The position numbers and the translations under genes were made by a program. This document shows, one piece after another, positions 1 to 5,298 of a stretch of 9,263 nt of DNA (position 1 is the first letter of the stretch; each line of letters opens with the position of its first letter). The notes below the pieces were generated by a model, which worked only from the letters and a program-made list of their open reading frames with translations, searched no databases and was not told the DNA's origin. This DNA is from JAMXLO01 sp041487355. Lineage in GTDB: Bacteria; Pseudomonadota; Alphaproteobacteria; Acetobacterales; Acetobacteraceae. The stretch is taken from NCBI GenBank assembly GCA_041487355.1, contig JBGPND010000207.1:1-9263 (forward strand). The letters are read 5' to 3'.

Positions 1-1
1 C

Positions 2-190
2 TTCGCGCCGTCCCAGGCGGCTGGATCCGAGAGCCCGCGAAAAACCCTCCCCCCCCCCTGGCGGGTGGGGGTTGGGGGGTGGGGGCGATGCCAGCGTGGC
101 ACTGCAATGTCGCGCCGCCCCCTCCCCCCAACCCCCTCCCGCAAGGGGAGGGGGAGGGTTTTTCGCTGGCTCTCGGATCCAGCCGCATGA
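2..190 (+). CDS. Possible 3' end of an upstream gene (perhaps the ABC permease), partial
   Basis: Reading frame 2 is open from the window edge to a TGA at 188-190, which overlaps the ATG at 187 of the next gene as ATGA. The same kind of 4-bp overlap joins the two ATPase genes downstream, and a coupled overlap would explain why the first ATPase lacks a good ribosome binding site. In dipeptide importer operons the gene before the first ATPase usually encodes the second permease, so that is the likeliest identity. Almost all of the visible reading frame lies inside the inverted repeat at 17-186, so its C-terminal peptide (proline- and arginine-rich, ending WLSDPAA) is element-derived and has no recognisable domain. 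All three forward frames are open here because the DNA is GC-rich. Frame 3 instead gives a short LDPR-like motif near 21-32, reminiscent of permease C-termini, so the assignment is weak. Confidence 0.35.
   Translation, partial: FAPSQAAGSESPRKTLPPPWRVGVGGWGRCQRGTAMSRRPLPPTPSRKGRGRVFRWLSDPAA
17..186. repeat. Long imperfect inverted repeat with G/C-tract core (palindromic element A)
   Basis: Bases 17-35 are an exact 19-bp inverted copy of 168-186. After one mismatch (36/167), 37-50 is an exact inverted copy of 153-166, so the outer arms match at 33 of 34 positions. The inner part is made of C-tracts and G-tracts that also pair imperfectly. The 25-bp core at 132-156 (C5 T C3 GCAAG G3 A G5 AG) recurs exactly at 6458-6482. 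G/C-tract palindromes of this style are common dispersed repeats in alphaproteobacterial genomes. The right arm ends one base before the ATG of the ATPase gene at 187. A run of ten C at 49-58 is prone to slippage and to sequencing error. Confidence 0.85.
63..85 (+). other. G-quadruplex-forming motif
   Basis: The + strand carries four G-runs (3, 5, 6 and 5 G) separated by T, TT and T. This fits the G3+ N1-7 rule with very short loops, which favours a stable parallel quadruplex. It lies inside the inverted repeat, about 100 bases before the ATPase start codon, and would also be present in a transcript entering that gene. Whether it folds in the cell cannot be told from sequence. Confidence 0.6.
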
Positions 191-1164
191 GCCTGCTCGA
201 AGTCAGCAACCTCACCACCGCCTTCGCCACCTCGCGCGGCGAGATCACCGCCATCGAGGATGTCAGCTTCAGCCTCGACGAAGGCGAGATCCTCGGCATC
301 GTCGGCGAGTCCGGCAGCGGCAAGAGTGTCACCGCACTCACCATCATGGGCCTGCTGCCGCAACCGCCGGCGCGCGTGGCCACCGGCGAGGTACAGTTCG
401 GTGGCGACGTGCTCACCCGCCTGTCCGATACGCGCATGCAGCGCATCCGCGGGCCCGGCATCGCCATGGTGTTTCAGGAGCCGATGACCTCGCTCAACCC
501 GGTGTTCACCATCGGCGAACAGGTGATGGAGACAATCCGCGCGCATGAGCGGCTGTCGCAGAAGGCGGTGTATGAGCGTTCGCTGGAGATGCTGGAGAAG
601 GTCGGCATTCCCTCGGCCGCGCGGCGCATGAGCGACTATCCGCACCAGCTTTCCGGCGGCCAGCGCCAGCGGGTTATGCTGGCCATCGCGCTCGCCTGCC
701 GCCCGCGTCTGCTGATCGCCGACGAACCCACCACTGCGCTCGACGTGACGATCCAGGCGCAGATCCTGGACCTGATGATGGACCTGCGCGACGAATTCGG
801 CATGGCGATCATCGTCATCACGCACAACATGGGCGTCGTGGCGGAAACCGCCGACCGCGTGCTGGTGATGTACGCCGGGCGCATCGTCGAGGAAGCGCCG
901 GTGGCGCGCCTGTTCGACAATCCGTTGCATCCCTATACGCGCGGTCTGCTCGAGTGTGTGCCCTCGCTGGGGCAGGACCACGAGCGACTGGTGGCGATCC
1001 CCGGTACGCTGCCGGACCCTGCGCGCCGTCCCACAGGCTGCCGCTTCATGCCGCGCTGCCGCTACGCCATTCCGGCCTGCGGCACGGGAATTCCGCCGCT
1101 CGCCGCCTTCGACGCGGGCCATACCGCCGCCTGCATCCGCGTGCAGGAGCTTGCCGGCACGTGA
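187..1164 (+). CDS. Peptide-type ABC importer ATPase, DppD/OppD family
   Basis: This 325-residue protein is one of the paired cytoplasmic ATPases that power uptake by the peptide/opine/nickel class of ABC importers. It shows Walker A GESGSGKS (40-47), Q-loop Gln97, signature LSGGQ (155-159), Walker B RLLIADE ending in catalytic Glu180, and switch His213. The C-terminal oligopeptide-transporter extension contains NPLHPYT near 245-251 and cysteines at 285, 291, 298 and 316. Length is normal for the family. The start at 187 was chosen because family similarity begins there. The frame stays open upstream (GTG at 79, ATG at 88), but that stretch only encodes a proline/glycine-rich peptide from the repeat. 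The start lacks a strong ribosome binding site (only GGA at 175-177) and may depend on coupling to the upstream gene. The substrate cannot be told without the binding protein and permeases, so no specific symbol is given. Confidence 0.93.
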   Translation: MSLLEVSNLTTAFATSRGEITAIEDVSFSLDEGEILGIVGESGSGKSVTALTIMGLLPQPPARVATGEVQFGGDVLTRLSDTRMQRIRGPGIAMVFQEPMTSLNPVFTIGEQVMETIRAHERLSQKAVYERSLEMLEKVGIPSAARRMSDYPHQLSGGQRQRVMLAIALACRPRLLIADEPTTALDVTIQAQILDLMMDLRDEFGMAIIVITHNMGVVAETADRVLVMYAGRIVEEAPVARLFDNPLHPYTRGLLECVPSLGQDHERLVAIPGTLPDPARRPTGCRFMPRCRYAIPACGTGIPPLAAFDAGHTAACIRVQELAGT

Positions 1165-2141
1165 CCAAGCTGATCGAGGCCATCGGCCTGACCAAGCATT
1201 TCCCGGTTCGCGCCGGCGGCTTCCTGCACCGCCACACGATCCCGCTGCGCGCGGTGGACGATGTGGCGATCGACATCGTGACCGGCGAGACGCTTGGCCT
1301 GGTCGGCGAATCCGGCTGCGGCAAGTCCACGCTCGGCCGCCTGCTGATCCGGCTGCTCCCGCCGACCGCCGGGGAAATCCGTTTCGACGGCACCGACATC
1401 ACGCAGCTCAGCACCGCGGCGCTGCGCGAGAAGCGGCGCTCGATGCAGATCATCTTCCAGGACCCGTACGGCGCGCTCAATCCGCGCATGTCGGTGGAAG
1501 ACATCATCATGGAGCCGCTGCTGATCCACGGCGCCAGGACGGGCGCGGAAACCCGCCGCCAGGTTGCCGCCATGCTGGAACTGGTCGGCCTGCCGCCGCG
1601 CGTGCGCGACCGCTTCCCGCACGAGTTTTCCGGCGGCCAGCGGCAGCGCATCGGCATCGCCCGCGCGCTGGTGCTGCACCCCAGGTTCGTGGTGTGCGAC
1701 GAGCCGGTCTCCGCGCTCGACGTCTCGGTGCAGGCACAGATCGTGAATCTGCTGCAGGATCTGCAGGGCGAACTCGGCCTGACCTACCTGTTCATCGCCC
1801 ATGACCTCGGCGTGGTGAAGCATATCTCCAACCGGGTCGCGGTGATGTATCTCGGCAAGATCGTCGAGGTCGCCGACAAGCGGACGCTCTACGCCAATCC
1901 GCTGCACCCCTACACCAAGGCGCTGATCGCCGCCGTGCCGGTGACCCACCCGGCGCAGCGCAGCCGAGGGCGGCGGGAGCGGGAGAGGCTGACCGGCGAC
2001 ATCCCGAGCGCGCTGCACCCGCCCTCCGGCTGCCGCTTCCACACGCGATGTCCGCACGCCATGCCGGTCTGCCGCGAGCAGGAACCGCGGGTCAGCGAGC
2101 CAGCACCGGGCCACCAGGTTGCCTGCCACCTGATCGGCTGA
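1161..2141 (+). CDS. Peptide-type ABC importer ATPase, DppF/OppF family
   Basis: This is the partner ATPase of the preceding gene, 326 residues long. It has Walker A GESGCGKST (49-57), Q-loop Gln100 in FQDPYGALNPR, signature FSGGQ (156-160), Walker B ending in Glu181 (CDEP) and switch His214. The C-terminal extension has NPLHPYT near 246-252 and cysteines at 291, 297, 304 and 322. The GTG start at 1161 overlaps the previous stop as GTGA, the usual arrangement for translationally coupled DppD/DppF pairs, and conserved sequence begins directly after it. A longer reading frame starts at 954, but the extra part overlaps the first ATPase and is not conserved in style. The two ATPases should form a heterodimer under two permease subunits. 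The transported compound is unknown; dipeptides, oligopeptides and other small substrates are all handled by this family. Confidence 0.93.
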   Translation: MTKLIEAIGLTKHFPVRAGGFLHRHTIPLRAVDDVAIDIVTGETLGLVGESGCGKSTLGRLLIRLLPPTAGEIRFDGTDITQLSTAALREKRRSMQIIFQDPYGALNPRMSVEDIIMEPLLIHGARTGAETRRQVAAMLELVGLPPRVRDRFPHEFSGGQRQRIGIARALVLHPRFVVCDEPVSALDVSVQAQIVNLLQDLQGELGLTYLFIAHDLGVVKHISNRVAVMYLGKIVEVADKRTLYANPLHPYTKALIAAVPVTHPAQRSRGRRERERLTGDIPSALHPPSGCRFHTRCPHAMPVCREQEPRVSEPAPGHQVACHLIG

Positions 2142-2299
2142 ACGGGCCACGAAAGAAAATTCGCGCGATTTGCTTCCGTTAACACCCGCGGCGCCTAGAT
2201 TCATTTCGTGTGTCGCGGATGTCGCGAGGTCGGAACGGCCTCAGGCGTTCCACGGCAGCCGTGCCTTGCCGCCCTTTTCGCCAAGAATGACGGGCCCAG
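2142..2299. other. Intergenic gap between importer operon and response regulator
   Basis: This 158-bp gap has a short AT-richer patch near 2150-2185 and two small hairpins back to back (arms 2232-2237/2246-2251 and 2251-2256/2258-2263). A T4 run follows at 2275-2278, too far from the stems for a convincing intrinsic terminator. It probably holds the promoter of the response regulator, but no clear -35/-10 pair with normal spacing is visible (TTGCTT at 2170 and TAGATT at 2196 are 20 bases apart). Confidence 0.4.
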
Positions 2300-2998
2300 A
2301 TGGAAGATTTTGAGGAAATCACCGCCCTGATCGCCGATCGGGCCACGCTGTTCCGCCATGGTCTGCTGGGCCTCCTGAGGGAGCGCAGGCCCGGCTGGTC
2401 GTGTGCCGAGGCGGGCGTGCTGGACGAGGTGCTGGCGCATCTTCGCGTCGAGCCGGTCGATCTGGTCCTGTTCGATCTGCAGCTCGCCGGCATGCCGGGG
2501 GCTGCCAATCTGCGCCGGCTGCGCCAGGCCTTCCCGGACCAGAAGATCGTGGTCCTGGCGGACAGCGATGAGCGCGCGACGATACTCGAATGCCTCGCTG
2601 CCGGTGCGAACGGCTACATCCTCAAGTCGACCACGATGAATCAGCTTGTGCGGGCGGTCGAAACGATCCTGTCCGGCGGAGTCTTTGCCCCGGCGGCTCT
2701 CACCGGAGCCCCGCCGGCGGCCTCGACCGTTGCGGTGTCGGACGTCAGTCCCCTGCTGACGCATCTCACCGACCGGCAGATCGAGGTGTTCCGGCTGCTC
2801 TCCGAAGGCTGCGCCACCAAGACGATTGCCCGCCGGCTTGGGCTGGCCGTCGGCACGGTGAAGGTGCATCTCGCCGCGATCTATCGCGTGCTCGGCGCTC
2901 ACAACCGCGTCGAAGCGATCGCCAGGGCCCGTGGCGGGCTCGCGCATCGCCCGCTGCTGCCGGCCACCGGGACGCTGCTCAGCAAACTTTGCGCCTGA
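2300..2998 (+). CDS. NarL/FixJ-family response regulator with an atypical receiver
   Basis: This 232-residue protein has a receiver domain (about 8-125) followed by a LuxR-type helix-turn-helix (about 156-211, beginning LTDRQIEVFRLLSEG). It is therefore expected to be a DNA-binding transcription regulator. The phospho-acceptor Asp59 (LVLFDLQLAG) and conserved Lys109 (GYILKST) are present. The acidic pair near the N-terminus is reduced to Asp13 followed by Arg14, and the usual Thr/Ser after the fourth strand is Ala87 (VVLADSDE). Phosphorylation may therefore be weak or altered. No sensor kinase lies nearby. The ATG at 2300 has no strong ribosome binding site, but an upstream ATG at 2286 is out of frame and stops quickly. 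Its stop lies 10 bases from the convergent stop of a pseudopilin gene. Proximity to the Tad locus hints at a role there, but the importer operon is equally close. Confidence 0.88.
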   Translation: MEDFEEITALIADRATLFRHGLLGLLRERRPGWSCAEAGVLDEVLAHLRVEPVDLVLFDLQLAGMPGAANLRRLRQAFPDQKIVVLADSDERATILECLAAGANGYILKSTTMNQLVRAVETILSGGVFAPAALTGAPPAASTVAVSDVSPLLTHLTDRQIEVFRLLSEGCATKTIARRLGLAVGTVKVHLAAIYRVLGAHNRVEAIARARGGLAHRPLLPATGTLLSKLCA

Positions 2999-3008
2999 GC
3001 GACGCAGG

Positions 3009-3428
3009 CTACAGCTTCGGATAGCACGCACTCACCGTCAGCGTCTGATTGTGGAAAGGCGCGGGCAGGACGTTGGCCCAGAACGAGGAGGTTATCGCGA
3101 CCTGCTCGAATGTGCCGGTGGCGCCGTTGCACGTGCCGACCGAGGTTGCCGTGACGTTATCGGCGGATATCACGCCGGGCATGACCCAGTTGCCGGCCAG
3201 ACTCACCGTATAGTTCGTCACGTCGGAACAGAGCGGCGAGGATATCGCAGCGCAACGCGCTGCGAGCGCAGCGGTGGACTGCAGGGCATTCTGCGTCCAA
3301 AGCAGCAGGCCGAGATCGAGTGTGCCGAAGGTCGCCAGCAGCATCATGCTGCCGACCAGAGCGAACTCGACGGAGGTGGTGGCCCGGCGCTGTGCCGCAA
3401 GCCGCCGCAGGACCGCGCGCGTAATCAT
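3009..3428 (-). CDS. TadE-like pseudopilin (second copy)
   Basis: This 139-residue protein has the TadE-family N-terminus: a short basic leader (MITRAVLRRLAAQRR), then a processing-type site with Ala16 before TTSVEF, so Glu21 is at +5, then a hydrophobic segment of about 22 residues. The remainder is a small Thr/Ser-rich extracytoplasmic domain with four cysteines. TadE-like proteins are cut by the prepilin peptidase and act as minor components or assembly factors of Tad pili. It is the last gene of the four-gene minus-strand operon, and its ATG overlaps the stop of the preceding TadE-like gene as ATGA (3425-3428). Within the Tad system it would fill the TadE or TadF position; sequence reading alone does not decide which. 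Confidence 0.85.
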   Translation of the reverse strand: MITRAVLRRLAAQRRATTSVEFALVGSMMLLATFGTLDLGLLLWTQNALQSTAALAARCAAISSPLCSDVTNYTVSLAGNWVMPGVISADNVTATSVGTCNGATGTFEQVAITSSFWANVLPAPFHNQTLTVSACYPKL

Positions 3429-3895
3429 TGGATGCGTACCGTGGCCGCTTCAGTGATCGTCGTAGTCCCTGCCATCCTGCTGAACCCCGGCAGGATGGCG
3501 CTGAACGGATAGGTCGCCGATATGACCACGTAGGTCCCTGGCGCGGTGCCGTCGGCACAGGTTGGGGTTGGTGCGCACGCGGCAGAACTGAGCGTTGGCG
3601 TCGTGCCGGTGATGCAATAGCACGCGGGGCCTGTCACCGTTGCCGTCACACCCGACAGCGAGGAACTACCTTGCACCACGCTTTGGATCTGGCCGGTCGT
3701 GACACTGGACGCATGCAGGTAGGCGTATTGCACGCCTTGCGCCACAGCATTCGCCAGGCGACTCTTGTCCCGCAGCGCCAGGCCAAAATCGGTGATGCCG
3801 CCGAGCATGATCAGCAGCAAGGAGCAGACCAGGGCGAACTCGACCGCGGCAACGCCGCGGCGGTCGCGCAACAGTGGCAGAAGGAGCCTCGTCAT
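3425..3895 (-). CDS. TadE-like pseudopilin (first copy)
   Basis: This 156-residue protein has a basic N-terminus (MTRLLLPLLRDRR), then Gly14 before VAAVEF with Glu19 at +5, matching the cleavage pattern of TadE-type pseudopilins processed by the Tad prepilin peptidase. A single hydrophobic helix follows (about 20-42), then a small exported domain rich in Ser, Thr and Ala. A cluster of four Cys lies in its second half (ACYC, then AACAPTPTC), probably disulfide-bonded outside the cytoplasm. It overlaps the TadG-like gene upstream and the second TadE-like gene downstream by 4 bp each (ATGA), so the three should be co-translated. It is probably a minor subunit or assembly factor of the pilus. Confidence 0.87.
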   Translation of the reverse strand: MTRLLLPLLRDRRGVAAVEFALVCSLLLIMLGGITDFGLALRDKSRLANAVAQGVQYAYLHASSVTTGQIQSVVQGSSSLSGVTATVTGPACYCITGTTPTLSSAACAPTPTCADGTAPGTYVVISATYPFSAILPGFSRMAGTTTITEAATVRIQ

Positions 3896-5298
3896 TCGAC
3901 CAGGACCACGCGCGAGCTGGCCGGCAGGCTATTGATGGTCGGCAGGCCGTAACCGGTGCAGTTCGACGACAGGCTGCTGTTGCCGGTGATCCTCACGTCG
4001 AACGCCACGACCTCGGCGCATCCCGAGGAGCCATCGGTGGAGTTGCCGGCGAGCTTGACCGTTCCATTCGGCTGGTAGATGAGACCGGTGAATTGCGTGC
4101 CGGAAGTGCCGCCAAACGTCGTGGCGTTCGCGCTGCCGGTCGCGAAGAACGTGCCGGCGATCTGGCCATTGGTCGCATTGTCAGTCGTAGCCGCCGTTAG
4201 TGCCGCGGCAGAGTTGCCGAGGAAGCTGCTGCCGCTCCCGCCCAATCCGGCGGTCGCGATCGTCACATTGTTCGCCGTGAGCTGCGCCCCGCCGGCGAAT
4301 GAGACATCGCCCCTGAACTCGAAGAGACCCGGCGACAAAACGACGGTCGCCTGGCTGTTGGCGGAGAGGCCCCCATACGAACCTGGGTTGACCGTCGCCG
4401 TTGTGGTCCCGTCACTCGTCGTGTTGGTGCAGCAGCCTGACGGCCCGGTGCAGCCGCTCTTGTTACAACTGATCGGAAGCACCGAAGAGGAAATGCTGGC
4501 GGCGGCGGTCAGTGCATTCTGGAGTGCCGTGTCGCTCAGGAAGGGATCGGGAATTTGGCCAGCATTGGTGTGGATCGCCGCGGTGACGGTGGCCGAGCCG
4601 CTCGTCATGGTGTAGGTTCCGGCGGCGTAGATTGCCTGTGCCGTCACGTTCACGTGGCCGGCGATGGTGACACTCGCATCCGACCGCAGCGCGCAGGAGG
4701 TGGCGGTGACGGTAACATTGCCGCTGAGGTCGAGATCGTCCGTCGTGGTGACGCCGGTGATGTCCCCTTGCAAGGCCAGGATGCAGGCCGGACCACCGGT
4801 CGAGCCGGGGACGACCTCGGCGATCGACGACGCCGACAGCGTGACCGAGGGATCAGCTTTGAAGATTTTGCCGATCGCCAGGGATACCGTGCGGCTGACG
4901 GTGGCCTGCATCGCGATGTCGACGGGGTTTTGCACGCCGGATACGATCTGGGTCGTGATCTTGTCGTCCGCCAGCGTCTTGGAATCGGAGTTCCAGGTCA
5001 TGCCGGTCGCGCCCGAAGCGCCGTTGATCTGCGCGACATAGGCGGCCGCGGTGGCCGCATTCTGCGCGAGGTTCGCTTTGCCGCTGTTCGCATCGTAATA
5101 GTAGGCGCCGGCGATCGCCGCGGCATCGGCGGTGCGTTGCAACTCGACCTTGACCGCCGCCCAGTCGCCAACCTCGATTCCCATGCCCATCGCGGCGATC
5201 AGCACCGGCGTCGTCAGGCCCATCCACAATGCCACGGCCCCGCGCCGGTCAACGGCAAGAGGCCAGCATCGCAGCAGACACGGCAAAAGAGCCATCAT
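3892..5298 (-). CDS. TadG-like pilus assembly protein without a vWA domain
   Basis: This 468-residue protein starts with the N-terminal module typical of Tad-associated TadG-like proteins: DRRG (17-20), a hydrophobic helix (about 21-42), then LQRTADAAAIAGA near 53-65. The long C-terminal part is Ser/Thr/Asn/Gly-rich with repeated short beta-strand-like stretches such as LSGNVTV and IAGHVNVTA, and would lie outside the cytoplasm. I see no von Willebrand A (MIDAS) motif, so it belongs to the shorter non-vWA group. Cysteines at 278, 283, 289 and 290 form a C-x4-C-x5-CC cluster. Eleven N-x-S/T triplets are scattered through the exported part. Two ATG codons stand at the start (5298 and 5295); the first overlaps the stop of the upstream membrane-protein gene. 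It probably acts at the cell surface in pilus anchoring or adhesion; the exact role of this group is not settled. Confidence 0.82.
   Translation of the reverse strand: MMALLPCLLRCWPLAVDRRGAVALWMGLTTPVLIAAMGMGIEVGDWAAVKVELQRTADAAAIAGAYYYDANSGKANLAQNAATAAAYVAQINGASGATGMTWNSDSKTLADDKITTQIVSGVQNPVDIAMQATVSRTVSLAIGKIFKADPSVTLSASSIAEVVPGSTGGPACILALQGDITGVTTTDDLDLSGNVTVTATSCALRSDASVTIAGHVNVTAQAIYAAGTYTMTSGSATVTAAIHTNAGQIPDPFLSDTALQNALTAAASISSSVLPISCNKSGCTGPSGCCTNTTSDGTTTATVNPGSYGGLSANSQATVVLSPGLFEFRGDVSFAGGAQLTANNVTIATAGLGGSGSSFLGNSAAALTAATTDNATNGQIAGTFFATGSANATTFGGTSGTQFTGLIYQPNGTVKLAGNSTDGSSGCAEVVAFDVRITGNSSLSSNCTGYGLPTINSLPASSRVVLVE

Noticed and set aside
72..548. 158-codon frame 3 reading across the inverted repeat into the first ATPase
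   Set aside because: Arg/His-rich shadow of the ATPase gene in another frame.
2168..2183. Possible CtrA box around the GTTAAC at 2178-2183
   Set aside because: Only one TTAA half is present; the position seven bases upstream does not match the second half.
1062..2204. Long open frame (380 codons) antisense to the second ATPase
   Set aside because: It mirrors a clearly conserved ABC ATPase, has no recognisable domain, and long antisense frames are expected in GC-rich DNA.
2232..2263. Back-to-back hairpins as an intrinsic terminator for the importer operon
   Set aside because: Six-bp stems without a T-run directly after them; the T4 run lies 12 bases further on.
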